In this document: positions 24,491 through 32,716 of the stretch, one piece after another | How positions within the stretch are numbered: the stretch's first letter is position 1 | How the letters are laid out: the number at the start of each line of letters is the position of its first letter | Origin: Segatella copri | Lineage (GTDB): Bacteria; Bacteroidota; Bacteroidia; Bacteroidales; Bacteroidaceae | Direction of reading: 5' to 3' | Length of the DNA: 57,930 bases | Assembly: GCF_002224675.1 (NCBI RefSeq) | Contig: NZ_NMPZ01000025.1 | Location: 1-57,930, forward strand | Notes under the pieces: generated by a model | Database searches by the model: none | Seen by the model: the letters and a program-made list of their open reading frames with translations, nothing else | Told to the model about the DNA's origin: nothing | Position numbers and translations under genes: made by a program

Positions 24491-27154
24491 ATGATGACAG
24501 CTAATGAAGTGCGCGAATCCTTCAAGAAATTCTTCGAAGGTAAGGGCCACAAGATTGTTCCATCAGCACCTATGGTTATCAAGGATGACCCAACGCTGAT
24601 GTTTACAAACGCTGGTATGAACCAGTGGAAAGACATCATCCTCGGTACAAAAGACCCAGGCAAGGATGTTCGTCGTGTTGATACTCAGAAATGTCTCCGT
24701 GTAAGCGGTAAGCACAACGATCTCGAAGAAGTAGGTCACGATACTTACCACCACACCATGTTCGAGATGCTCGGTAACTGGAGCTTCGGCGACTACTTTA
24801 AGGAGGGTGCCATTGATTTGGCATGGGAGTATCTTACTGAAGTTTTGAAGCTCAATCCTGCCGATCTCTACGTTACCGTATTCGAGGGTAGCAAGGAGGA
24901 AGGTCTGGAACGCGACAACGAGGCTGCAGGTTACTGGGCTAAGCACGTGCCAGCCGACCACATCATCAACGGTAACAAGCACGACAACTTCTGGGAGATG
25001 GGCGAAACAGGTCCTTGCGGTCCTTGCTCAGAGATTCACGTGGATTCTCGTACTCCAGAGGAGAAGGCTCAGGTGCCAGGCCGCGAATTGGTTAACAAGG
25101 ATAACCCTCAGGTCATCGAAATCTGGAACATCGTGTTCATGCAGTACAACCGCAAAGCTGACGGTTCTCTCGAACCTCTCCCAATGCACGTTATCGATAC
25201 AGGTATGGGCTTCGAGCGCTTGGTTCGCATGTTGCAGGACAAGCACTCTAACTATGATACTGATATCTTCCAGCCAATCATCAAGGAAATCGAGGCTATC
25301 TCTGGCAAGAAGTATGGCTTCACTACTCCTACAGGTGAGAATGGTGAGGGCAAGGATGAGCAGGAGAAGATTGACATCGCTATGCGTGTTTGTGCCGACC
25401 ACCTCCGTGCCGTAGCCTTCTCTATCGCCGATGGTCAGTTGCCAAGCAACGCCAAGGCAGGTTACGTAATCCGACGCATCTTGCGCCGTGCCGTACGTTA
25501 CGCTTACACATTCCTCGGTCAGAAGCAGGCATTCATGTACAAGCTCGTCAATGTATTGGTAGAGCAGATGGGTGCAGCCTTCCCAGAGTTGCCAGCTCAG
25601 CAGGAGCTCATCACCCGCGTGATGAAAGAGGAAGAGGATTCATTCCTCCGCACCTTGGAAAAGGGTATCAACCTCCTCAATGGCGATATGGACGAGCTCA
25701 AGGCTCATGGCGAGACTCAGCTTGATGGCGTAAGCGCATTCCGCCTCTTCGATACCTATGGTTTCCCTCTCGACCTGACAGAGCTTATCTGCCGTGAGAA
25801 TGGTTACACCGTAGATGCTGCAGGCTTCGACGAGGAGATGAAGAAGCAGAAAGAGCGTGCCCGCAATGCTGCTGCCGTAGAAAACGGCGACTGGGAAGTT
25901 CTGAAGGAAGGCGACCAGAACTTCGTAGGTTACGACTATACAGAATATGAGTGCCACATCCTGCGCTACCGCAAGGTGACTCAGAAGAAGAACTCTTTCT
26001 ATGAGTTGGTACTCGACAACACTCCATTCTATGGTGAGATGGGTGGACAGGTTGGCGACAAGGGTGTGCTCGTAAACGAGGATGAGACCATCCAGGTTAT
26101 CGACACCAAGCGCGAGAACAACCAGAGCATCCATATCGTAAAGGAGTTGCCAAAGGATGTAAACGCTGATTTCATGGCTTGCGTTGATATCGAGAGCCGC
26201 GAGGGAAGCGCTGCCAACCATACAGCTACCCACTTGCTCGACTACTGCCTGAAGCAGGTTTTGGGCGAGCACGTAGAGCAGAAGGGTTCTTATGTAGATA
26301 AGGATACATTGCGTTTCGACTTCTCTCACTTCCAGAAGGTAACTGATGAGGAGCTCCGCAAGGTAGAGCACATGGTAAACGAGATGATCCGTGCCGACTA
26401 CGCCCTGGATGAGCACCGCGATACTCCTATCGAGGAGGCTAAGGAGCTTGGCGCTATCGCCCTCTTCGGCGAGAAGTATGGCGATAAGGTTCGTGTGGTT
26501 CGCTTCGGTCCATCTGCTGAGTTCTGTGGTGGTATTCACGCCAAGAGCACCGGTAAGATTGGTTTCTTCAAGATTATCTCTGAGAGCAGCGTAGCAGCCG
26601 GCATCCGCCGTATCGAGGCTTTGACAGGCAAGGCATGCGAGGAGGCTATCTACGGCTTGCAGGATACCATCGTAGCCTTGAAGGGCTTGTTCAACAATGC
26701 CAAGGATCTCGAGGGTGTTATCAGAAAGTACATCGACGAGCACGATGCCCTGAAGAAGGATGTTGAGAAGTTCCAGGCTCAGGCTGTGGAGCGTGCCAAG
26801 GATAAGCTTGTAGAGAATGCAAGAGAAATCAACGGTGTGAAGGTTGTTACAGCCGTATTGCCAATGGAGCCAGCAGCTGCCAAGGATTTGGTATTCAAGG
26901 TTCGCGAGGCATTGCCAGAGAACATGATCTGCGTAGTAGGTTCTGTTTATAACGACAAGCCAATGCTCAGCGTGATGTTCAGCGATGATATGGTAAAGGA
27001 TCACGGTTTGAACGCTGGTAAGATGATTCGCGAAGCTGCCAAGTTGATTCAGGGTGGCGGTGGCGGTCAGCCTCACTATGCTCAGGCTGGCGGTAAGAAC
27101 AAGGACGGCTTGAGCGCTGCAGTAGATAAGGTTGTAGAGTTGGCTCAGCTGTAA
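24491..27154 (+). CDS. alaS: Alanine--tRNA ligase
   Basis: AlaRS charges tRNA-Ala and edits mischarged Ser/Gly. The 887-aa protein has the class II core ([11 protein letters not shown]; motif 2 near the [20 protein letters not shown] block; GMGFERL for motif 3). The editing domain carries zinc ligands HTATH and CGGIH. The C-terminal C-Ala part ends [15 protein letters not shown]. Adjacent ATGs at 24491 and 24494 are both possible starts; [10 protein letters not shown] is the family-like beginning. Confidence 0.97.
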   Translation: MMTANEVRESFKKFFEGKGHKIVPSAPMVIKDDPTLMFTNAGMNQWKDIILGTKDPGKDVRRVDTQKCLRVSGKHNDLEEVGHDTYHHTMFEMLGNWSFGDYFKEGAIDLAWEYLTEVLKLNPADLYVTVFEGSKEEGLERDNEAAGYWAKHVPADHIINGNKHDNFWEMGETGPCGPCSEIHVDSRTPEEKAQVPGRELVNKDNPQVIEIWNIVFMQYNRKADGSLEPLPMHVIDTGMGFERLVRMLQDKHSNYDTDIFQPIIKEIEAISGKKYGFTTPTGENGEGKDEQEKIDIAMRVCADHLRAVAFSIADGQLPSNAKAGYVIRRILRRAVRYAYTFLGQKQAFMYKLVNVLVEQMGAAFPELPAQQELITRVMKEEEDSFLRTLEKGINLLNGDMDELKAHGETQLDGVSAFRLFDTYGFPLDLTELICRENGYTVDAAGFDEEMKKQKERARNAAAVENGDWEVLKEGDQNFVGYDYTEYECHILRYRKVTQKKNSFYELVLDNTPFYGEMGGQVGDKGVLVNEDETIQVIDTKRENNQSIHIVKELPKDVNADFMACVDIESREGSAANHTATHLLDYCLKQVLGEHVEQKGSYVDKDTLRFDFSHFQKVTDEELRKVEHMVNEMIRADYALDEHRDTPIEEAKELGAIALFGEKYGDKVRVVRFGPSAEFCGGIHAKSTGKIGFFKIISESSVAAGIRRIEALTGKACEEAIYGLQDTIVALKGLFNNAKDLEGVIRKYIDEHDALKKDVEKFQAQAVERAKDKLVENAREINGVKVVTAVLPMEPAAAKDLVFKVREALPENMICVVGSVYNDKPMLSVMFSDDMVKDHGLNAGKMIREAAKLIQGGGGGQPHYAQAGGKNKDGLSAAVDKVVELAQL

Positions 27155-27214
27155 TAAGCTTCCACATTTGAATATATGATAGAGTTATCTTAACTCTTAT
27201 ATATAATTAAGGTA

Positions 27215-27258
27215 TAAAGGGTTGCAATCCATCTTTTCGAGGATTGCAACCCTTTTTC
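27215..27258 (+). terminator. Terminator after alaS
   Basis: AAAGGGTTGCAATCC (27216-27230) pairs with GGATTGCAACCCTTT (27241-27255), followed by T's. Confidence 0.9.
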
Positions 27259-27292
27259 TGTAAAATGCTGCGCATGATTTCAATATTTTTAT

Positions 27293-27300
27293 TACCTTTG
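27293..27300 (+). promoter_or_regulatory. -7 box TACCTTTG for hexapeptide protein
   Basis: Matches TAnnTTTG, 32 bp before the start codon. Confidence 0.65.
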
Positions 27301-27332
27301 CACCCGAATTGTAAAACATATACATATTTAAT

Positions 27333-27842
27333 ATGGCTATCATAAAGACAGTAGAGGGAAAGACTCCCCGATGGGGAAAGAATTGTTTTATCGCTGAGAA
27401 CGCAGTACTGACAGGTGACTGTATTCTTGGTGATGACTGCAGCATCTGGTATAGTGCGGTATTGCGCTCTGACGTGGATGCCATCAGATGCGGAAACAGA
27501 GTGAATGTGCAGGATTGTGCATGCATCCATCAAACCGGTACGATGCCTTGCATTCTGGAGGATGATGTATCTGTGGGACATGGTGCCATCGTCCACGGAG
27601 CCACAGTCAGAAAAGGTGCACTCATCGGAATGAATGCCACTGTGCTTGACAAGGCTGACATTGGAGAAGGTGCTATTATTGCAGCAGGTGCTGTAGTTAC
27701 CCATGGCACCAAGGTTCCTGCACATGAGATTTGGGCAGGTATTCCAGCCAGGAAGGTGAAAGCTTGCGCTCCCGGACAAGCCGAGGAGTTTGCCAAACAT
27801 TATTCCGGATACATCAAAGACTGGTATCTGAAGGAAGACTAA
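27333..27842 (+). CDS. Gamma carbonic anhydrase-like hexapeptide protein
   Basis: A 169-aa left-handed beta-helix protein of the gamma-CA/YrdA/PaaY group. Hexapeptide repeats run from about residue 18 to 140 (NAVLTGDCILGDDCSIWYSAVLR...). Potential zinc ligands of the family are seen: His in CACIHQTG, His in VSVGHGAIVHG. A C-terminal helix (PGQAEEFAKHYSGYIKDW) follows. Whether it hydrates CO2 cannot be told, because many members lack measurable activity. Single gene with its own promoter. Confidence 0.88.
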   Translation: MAIIKTVEGKTPRWGKNCFIAENAVLTGDCILGDDCSIWYSAVLRSDVDAIRCGNRVNVQDCACIHQTGTMPCILEDDVSVGHGAIVHGATVRKGALIGMNATVLDKADIGEGAIIAAGAVVTHGTKVPAHEIWAGIPARKVKACAPGQAEEFAKHYSGYIKDWYLKED

Positions 27843-27857
27843 TAATCACTTTTTATA

Positions 27858-27952
27858 ATTATCATAAAATGATAATAAAACGCCATTTTTTATCTTTTAT
27901 AGAAGATAAAAGTAAAAAATTCCAGTTTTTTATCCATTATAAAAGATAAAAA
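27858..27952. promoter_or_regulatory. Array of GATAAAA palindromes (operator-like)
   Basis: Three inverted repeats lie in a row: ATTATCA/TGATAAT (27858-27876), TTTTATC/GATAAAA (27888-27911) and TTTTTATC/GATAAAAA (27927-27952). An extra GATAAAAA half-site at 27985-27992 touches the start codon of the truncated ORF. Their position around a promoter suggests repressor binding; no known regulator is assigned. Confidence 0.5.
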
Positions 27953-27955
27953 TCG

Positions 27956-27963
27956 TATATTTG
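27956..27963 (+). promoter_or_regulatory. -7 box TATATTTG before truncated ATPase ORF
   Basis: Matches TAnnTTTG, 30 bp before the ATG at 27994 and directly after the third palindrome. A promoter kept in front of a gene that no longer exists. Confidence 0.55.
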
Positions 27964-27993
27964 CAGAAAATTTCATTTATAAGTGATAAAAAT

Positions 27994-28053
27994 ATGGCAA
28001 CTATTATTCGTCAATCATATCTCTCCAAGATATTCCTATCTTGGAGAGATTAG
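27994..28053 (+). pseudogene. N-terminal stub of an AAA-type ATPase
   Basis: A 19-codon ORF begins MATIIRQSYLSKI, the kind of N-terminus seen in Bacteroidota AAA/DUF4143 ATPases (M-x-x-I-I-R-x-x-Y-L). It then runs into a hairpin and a TAG. The frame that should follow, with its Walker A, is not here. A matching piece (GKETIIVLAGQRHVGK) lies on the same strand at 31238, beyond the metal cluster. The link between the two is inference. Confidence 0.5.
28020..28049. terminator. 12-bp hairpin
   Basis: TCTCTCCAAGAT (28020-28031) pairs perfectly with ATCTTGGAGAGA (28038-28049). No T-run on either side. It may stop the minus-strand metal cluster or mark the junction where the ATPase stub is broken. 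Confidence 0.5.
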
Positions 28054-28062
28054 CTTCTAAAA

Positions 28063-28392
28063 TTACATCAAGTCACACTTCTCCCCAGTGTTCTTCTCAA
28101 CCTTCTCGCCATCTTTCAGGATGCGAGCCTTATAGCCAAACTTCTCAAAACCTTTCTGGAGCTTCTCTGGGGTTGTCTTGTCGGCATTATACTGTACTGT
28201 GACTGTCTGGTTTGGCACAGAAGTCTCAATGCTTTTGATTCCCTTTTCAAAGCGAAGGTTGCTCTTGATTTTATTCTCACAAGCCGCACAGTGCATCTGT
28301 GGGGTTGTGGTGAACACTACGGTCTTGATGTCCTTGGCAAAGGTTACCATTGCCACCATCATCATTGTGAACATTACCAAAATCTTCTTCAT
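28063..28392 (-). CDS. Exported heavy-metal-associated (HMA) protein
   Basis: A 109-aa protein with a signal peptide (MKKILVMFTMMMVAMVTFA) and one HMA domain. The metal motif is MHCAAC (residues ~32-37), in the family context TPQMHCAACENKIKSNL and VTVQYNADKTTPEKLQKGFEKFGY. It should bind a soft metal such as Cu(I) in the periplasm. A Cys is also present near the end (KCDLM). It follows the TonB receptor by 44 bp in the same direction, so capture of a metal taken up or released by that receptor is a reasonable inference. Confidence 0.85.
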   Translation of the reverse strand: MKKILVMFTMMMVAMVTFAKDIKTVVFTTTPQMHCAACENKIKSNLRFEKGIKSIETSVPNQTVTVQYNADKTTPEKLQKGFEKFGYKARILKDGEKVEKNTGEKCDLM

Positions 28393-28436
28393 AACTTTTC
28401 TATTTGCTTTAATAATTCAACATTAAACATTCTCCC

Positions 28437-30560
28437 TTAAAAGTGTACTCTCACTCCTGCGTAGAACATCCTGCCCTCTACAGGTCCCCAAACCAAGGTT
28501 GGCTCGAAATCGCTTCCCCATGGGTTGCTGGCACCATAGATAGGAGTTTTCTGCTTGAAACCAGTCAGGTTCTCGCCTCCCACATAGATACTCCAATGGC
28601 GGAACCATCTCGTAACCTGTGCACTCACTTGCCCGAAGCTATGGAAACGAGGAGACCATGACTGGCTTCCATCTGCCAACTGGTAAGGCTCAGGATTTCT
28701 GCCTCCACCATTCAACTGCATGGTGGCATCAAATTGCCAAAGGCCAAGTGGTGTCTTATAGGAAGCCGTGAAGAGCGCCTTATACTTACTGGTCAATGGC
28801 TTCTCTTTCAAGGTTTTGCCATAATCGTAGGTACACTTCACATCGTTCAGACGATAAGCCGCTGTTATCTCCAAGCCCTTCAGCAATGGATAAGAGGCAT
28901 CTATCTGGAAGGTGTGCGAATAAGACTTGCCCATCAAATTGCAGATGGAGATAAGCCCCTTGTTGGCATCATAATCCACCACCGCTTGATTCTTGAAGTC
29001 GGTATAGTAATACTCAGTGTTCAGTTTCAGTGTCTTGCCAAACATCGGGATGTAGAAAGCGGTACTCATACCATAGTTCCAAGCCTCCTCTTGCTTAAGT
29101 CCATCACCCGCAATCTGAAACTCCCTGCCGCTCGCCAAGAGATAGTTGTACTCTGCCAAGCCAAATACCGTGCGATAGCCCTTACCTGCTGACAAGCGGA
29201 TGCTGATGGCATCGACAGGCGAATACTTCACGTGGAAACGAGGGGTGAAGAAGCTGCCATAAAGCGAACTATGGTCGAAACGGACACCTGCCATCGCTGT
29301 CAACTTCGTGCCTAACGTATAGGTGTATTGGGCGTATGCTCCAGGAGTCGTCTCCTTCTCGTTCATTCTCTGCATCTCCGACAAAAGGTAAGGAGAGTCT
29401 TCTAGCCCTACAGTCGGTCTTGGTGAAATATTCACATTGGCGCGCTGTCCCAGGTAATCATGGTTGACACTCAAACCTACCGACAAATTGTGTTGATGAG
29501 TAAAATTGGTCTCAAACATCAGCGAGCCATAGAGATTTTTCTCATTGAGGTTGTAGAACCTGTTGCCATACTGGGCATCGAGCTGGTGCATCGAAGCCGA
29601 GGACATGAAGGCAATATTGGTGCCATGCTCATGATTGAGAATGAAGGCATGTTTCATATAACCCTCATAACGGTTGGTATGGAGCTTGATTCTGTAAATA
29701 TCATCACTATGAACATGCTCCTCATCCTGCCCGCTGGTACGAATCTCCTTCAAAGCCCCAAGTCCACCATGGAAGATGTAGTTCTTGTCTTTATACACCC
29801 AACGGTTTTGCACATTATATTGTTCCCTGCCTGGCATATCATAGAAACCATCACCATTATCATCATGGTTTTTGAGGATATTCTCATGATGCAACAATAT
29901 CTCCGTTGCCCACTTATCCGACAGATGAACATTGGCATCGGCATTTGCCTCGATTCGGCTCTTGGTATCGCCAAAGAGGTTCACCTCCACCTGTTGCTCA
30001 TCCTCTGGTTGCAAGTAATCCACATTGATTTGCCCCGTAATCGACTCATAGCCATTCTTCACCGAAGCACAGCCCTTCGATACCTGAATGCCTTTCATCC
30101 AAGGACCTGGCACATACCCCAAAGCGTAAGGGATGGCTGCACCACGGAAGTTAGGGAGATTCTCGGTGAGCATCTGTACGTAAGTGCCCGAAAGACCAAG
30201 GAGTTTGATTTGTCTTGCGCCCGTCGTGGCATCATTATAAGCCACATCCACCGATGGATTGGTCGTAAAACTCTCGCCCAGGTTGCAACAAGCCGCCTTG
30301 AAGAGTTCATCCTTGTTCACGGCGATGCCATTCACGGCACCAGCCAATCGGGAAGTGCCCGACTTGCGAGCCACCACCTTCACCTCCTGCAAGGTCTCGT
30401 CCTTGAAAATGGAATCCAGAGAGGAGGAATCTACAGAGTTATTTTCTACAGAATTATTATATGATGATGACAGAGACACAACCTCTGTCTTACTATTTTT
30501 TGCATAAGTCTCAGCACCAATAACCAGCAAGGTACTGAGCAACAGATATCTTGAATACAT
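28437..30560 (-). CDS. TonB-dependent outer-membrane receptor, metal type
   Basis: A 707-aa beta-barrel receptor. A signal peptide (residues 1-20) is followed by a TonB-box-like ETLQEVKVVA and a plug domain with LGLSGTYVQMLTENLPNF, GIQVSKGCASVKNGYESITGQINVD. The barrel ends in an aromatic-ending strand (GRMFYAGVRVHF). Unlike SusC proteins it lacks the N-terminal carboxypeptidase-like domain. The plug has Cys-Cys (FKAACCNL) and the barrel has a His cluster (DEEHVHSDD), both suggestive of metal handling. Neighbouring HMA and cysteine-rich proteins support a metal or metallophore substrate; the metal is not known. A palindrome overlaps its promoter. Confidence 0.85.
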   Translation of the reverse strand: MYSRYLLLSTLLVIGAETYAKNSKTEVVSLSSSYNNSVENNSVDSSSLDSIFKDETLQEVKVVARKSGTSRLAGAVNGIAVNKDELFKAACCNLGESFTTNPSVDVAYNDATTGARQIKLLGLSGTYVQMLTENLPNFRGAAIPYALGYVPGPWMKGIQVSKGCASVKNGYESITGQINVDYLQPEDEQQVEVNLFGDTKSRIEANADANVHLSDKWATEILLHHENILKNHDDNGDGFYDMPGREQYNVQNRWVYKDKNYIFHGGLGALKEIRTSGQDEEHVHSDDIYRIKLHTNRYEGYMKHAFILNHEHGTNIAFMSSASMHQLDAQYGNRFYNLNEKNLYGSLMFETNFTHQHNLSVGLSVNHDYLGQRANVNISPRPTVGLEDSPYLLSEMQRMNEKETTPGAYAQYTYTLGTKLTAMAGVRFDHSSLYGSFFTPRFHVKYSPVDAISIRLSAGKGYRTVFGLAEYNYLLASGREFQIAGDGLKQEEAWNYGMSTAFYIPMFGKTLKLNTEYYYTDFKNQAVVDYDANKGLISICNLMGKSYSHTFQIDASYPLLKGLEITAAYRLNDVKCTYDYGKTLKEKPLTSKYKALFTASYKTPLGLWQFDATMQLNGGGRNPEPYQLADGSQSWSPRFHSFGQVSAQVTRWFRHWSIYVGGENLTGFKQKTPIYGASNPWGSDFEPTLVWGPVEGRMFYAGVRVHF

Positions 30561-30673
30561 AAATATATTTCCTTTTATCCGAATCTTAAATCTTCGCTTC
30601 GGATGATTTTACCTTTTTATATATGTATGCAACCCTAAGATTTTACTGATAGGGATAGGCATACGACAATTTT

Positions 30674-30705
30674 GGTTGCAAAAGTACAAAAAAACTTTTG
30701 CAACC
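30674..30705 (-). promoter_or_regulatory. 12-bp inverted repeat over TonB promoter
   Basis: GGTTGCAAAAGT (30674-30685) and ACTTTTGCAACC (30694-30705) are perfect complements. On the minus strand one arm contains the -7 box TACTTTTG (30686-30679), so a dimeric regulator bound here would block or recruit polymerase. Confidence 0.6.
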
Positions 30706-30725
30706 TATTTGCAAATATGGAAAAA

Positions 30726-31139
30726 TCAAATAATCAGGATGTTAAGGAGGGCAAGATAAGCCCTTGGAGGCGAATGCGGAACATTCTGATTCCAATATCT
30801 TGCCTTTTGAATGCTACAGATAACAGGACGAGGCAACTTCTGCCAAAGAGCTGGCGCAATGCCTGCAAACACTGGTGCTGCATCGAAATCCAAGTGTTGA
30901 GTAGAGACCGTAGGCGATAGCTTCACCTGCTTCACATCCATGCAATGCTTGTTCACCTGTGCGCCCAGCTTGCCTTGGCAACAGTCATGGTCCATGCTAC
31001 GTTTCACGCAACAGTCAGTCACCATACCCACCATCACCTTGTCATAACGAAGGCAGTGCATGACGGTTGTACCCACGCTCAAGTAAACCACCATGAGCGA
31101 GAGCATCAAAGCCATCAATATGTTGAGCGAACGTTTCAT
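30726..31139 (-). CDS. Small cysteine/histidine-rich exported protein (HYC_CC_PP-like)
   Basis: A 137-aa protein that starts MKRSLNILMALMLSLMVVYLSVG, a signal peptide or anchor. It has a His-Cys (VMHCLRY), two Cys-Cys pairs (TDCCVKRS and DHDCCQGK), a further HC (NKHCMD) and a late PP (SPPRAYLALL). This order resembles the small HYC_CC_PP proteins found near TonB receptors and HMA proteins in Bacteroidota, though the HYC is replaced by HC. A metal-binding periplasmic role is inferred. I chose the ATG at 31139 because the signal sequence starts there; the frame is open to 31193. It has its own promoter box at 31175-31182. Confidence 0.6.
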   Translation of the reverse strand: MKRSLNILMALMLSLMVVYLSVGTTVMHCLRYDKVMVGMVTDCCVKRSMDHDCCQGKLGAQVNKHCMDVKQVKLSPTVSTQHLDFDAAPVFAGIAPALWQKLPRPVICSIQKARYWNQNVPHSPPRAYLALLNILII

Positions 31140-31174
31140 ACCTATTTTTTGCACCCCTTCCTTTTCTCGGGTTG

Positions 31175-31182
31175 CAAAATTA
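31175..31182 (-). promoter_or_regulatory. -7 box TAATTTTG for cysteine-rich gene
   Basis: Minus-strand TAATTTTG followed by CAACC, the same sequence that follows the -7 box of the TonB receptor gene. This makes shared control possible. Confidence 0.5.
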
Positions 31183-31237
31183 AGCATTTTCATCAGAATA
31201 AGAACTTAATACCCCCATAATTTAATGACCTTTAACG

Positions 31238-31300
31238 GTTGGCAAGGAGACCATCATAGTATTAGCAGGTCAACGTCATGTAGGTAAAGAGTTTTCCTAG
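31238..31300 (+). pseudogene. Walker A fragment of an AAA-type ATPase
   Basis: One reading frame encodes VGKETIIVLAGQRHVGK and then stops at TAG (31298-31300). The sequence matches the segment around the P-loop of Bacteroidota AAA/DUF4143 ATPases (typically ..IIVLTGQRRVGKS). The second Arg is replaced by His and the P-loop Ser by Glu, so no functional site remains. It is on the same strand and in the expected order relative to the N-terminal stub at 27994. Confidence 0.5.
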
Positions 31301-32550
31301 AACCGGAATCCAAAGAACATTCTTACTCTCCATTTGTTTCTCTTCACCTGGAGGTGATCCTCATCTCCTGCTACAGAGAAATTATAAACCGCAGTGGCAC
31401 CGGCAAACTTGTTGCGCCAGGAATAGACGGCCGCTCCCCGCCCCGTAATGATCGCAGATGGGAAATGATATTTCATACTGTTACGAACGGTTGGAACCTC
31501 TGCATCACTACTCCCCTCCTCTGCTTCTGCCCTCATCTTGGTATAGTCGTGGGAATATACCGTTATGGTTGGCAAGGCTGACAGATGGAACAGCAGATGG
31601 GAGGATGGGACAAGATTATATCCATACCCTGCACCGAGCGCCAACTCATTAAGACGGATGTTCATACCCTTCACCTTCGTCTTGGAACCGTCAAAACTGG
31701 CACCTATCATCCAACTTCCGGCGCTTCGTTTCTGTATGTAGCTCTGGCTGAAGGCAGCCGGAAAGGAGAATTTACGATAGTTGAAGGCATAATAGAAATT
31801 GAGATTCAGAGCCTTCTGCGATATATCACCCTTATGGACATCAATCTCGCAGGAACCCACTTTCTGGTGACCATGGAATGTCTTGGACGAGAGATAGACC
31901 ACATCGAAGCCATAGCGGTTGCTGTAGGAGTTGAGATTGAACTCGTAGTCCTGGTTCTTGCCAGCCAGCTTGGCTGGATTTACAGCCAATCCAAGTCCCA
32001 ATCCACGATAAGCCACGGCCATGGAGAGAGTTCCACGGCAGTCTGCCATCACTTTGGTATGCGTTTTCATTCCATCCGTCTTCGCCGTAGTTTCCAAATC
32101 TGCTCCCGAAAGATTACCTCTCAGTTTGATGGTCCATCGGGCATTGGGACGGGAGATGTAGTTAGTATCATACTTTATCTTGTAATAATTGGCAGCCAGC
32201 AGGGAATCTCCTCTGAACAATTGGCGGTCGTAGAGGCTCAATCGTCTTTGAATCTTGGCATAATGCTTCATGAACCTTTGCTTTTTCTTCTCACTCATCT
32301 TACTTTTACCCAATTCTGTCATGAGAAGAGAGTCGCCCCATTGGAGCATACATCCCCTATCGGCAGATTGCCGCAACTGGAGTCGCAGGCTATCTGCCAT
32401 CATCAGCAGTTCCTTCAGCTTCTTTCGAGGCTTCCTGTTCTGTTTATTTTGGGCGATGGCAGGAGCAATCACTCCCATAGAAAATACCATTACAAGAAAT
32501 GATGCTTTCAACGCCATCATTGAACCAATTTTCATTTTCCGTCTATTCAT
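31297..32550 (-). CDS. DUF4421 outer-membrane-associated protein
   Basis: A 417-aa exported protein. After a signal peptide (MMALKASFLVMVFSMGVIAPAIA) and a basic helical stretch comes the DUF4421 domain, with the family-like YDTNYISRPNARWTIKLRGNLSGADLE near residues 118-150. Many amphipathic beta-strands follow, ending in VRMFFGFRF, a terminal aromatic typical of outer-membrane barrels. Function unknown. I start it at the ATG at 32550 (MNRRKMK), which lies about 20 nt behind the predicted transcription start; the upstream in-frame extension to 32622 would begin before the promoter. Single gene. Confidence 0.75.
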   Translation of the reverse strand: MNRRKMKIGSMMALKASFLVMVFSMGVIAPAIAQNKQNRKPRKKLKELLMMADSLRLQLRQSADRGCMLQWGDSLLMTELGKSKMSEKKKQRFMKHYAKIQRRLSLYDRQLFRGDSLLAANYYKIKYDTNYISRPNARWTIKLRGNLSGADLETTAKTDGMKTHTKVMADCRGTLSMAVAYRGLGLGLAVNPAKLAGKNQDYEFNLNSYSNRYGFDVVYLSSKTFHGHQKVGSCEIDVHKGDISQKALNLNFYYAFNYRKFSFPAAFSQSYIQKRSAGSWMIGASFDGSKTKVKGMNIRLNELALGAGYGYNLVPSSHLLFHLSALPTITVYSHDYTKMRAEAEEGSSDAEVPTVRNSMKYHFPSAIITGRGAAVYSWRNKFAGATAVYNFSVAGDEDHLQVKRNKWRVRMFFGFRF

Positions 32551-32577
32551 CTTACTTATCTTTTTCCTATTCCGGTA

Positions 32578-32585
32578 CAAAAGTA
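32578..32585 (-). promoter_or_regulatory. -7 box TACTTTTG for DUF4421 gene
   Basis: Minus-strand TACTTTTG, 27 bp before the chosen start. It supports the start at 32550. Confidence 0.6.
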
Positions 32586-32716
32586 CAGTAAAACTCCGAA
32601 ATAGGAAAGAGAAAAGCAACAAAAATAAGAATTGAAGGCTTTTTTAATAGATATCGCTTGCAAAAAAGTAAGAGAAGGAACGTTTTCTCATTCAGATAAA
32701 CGTTCCTTCTCATAAA

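Noticed and set aside
25640..27076. 478-codon antisense frame in alaS
   Set aside because: Long because of codon bias in alaS. The product has no domain and no promoter, and AlaRS on the other strand is certain.
29460..30464. 334-codon + strand frame inside the TonB receptor gene
   Set aside because: Antisense shadow. The receptor's signal peptide, plug and barrel end are clear on the minus strand.
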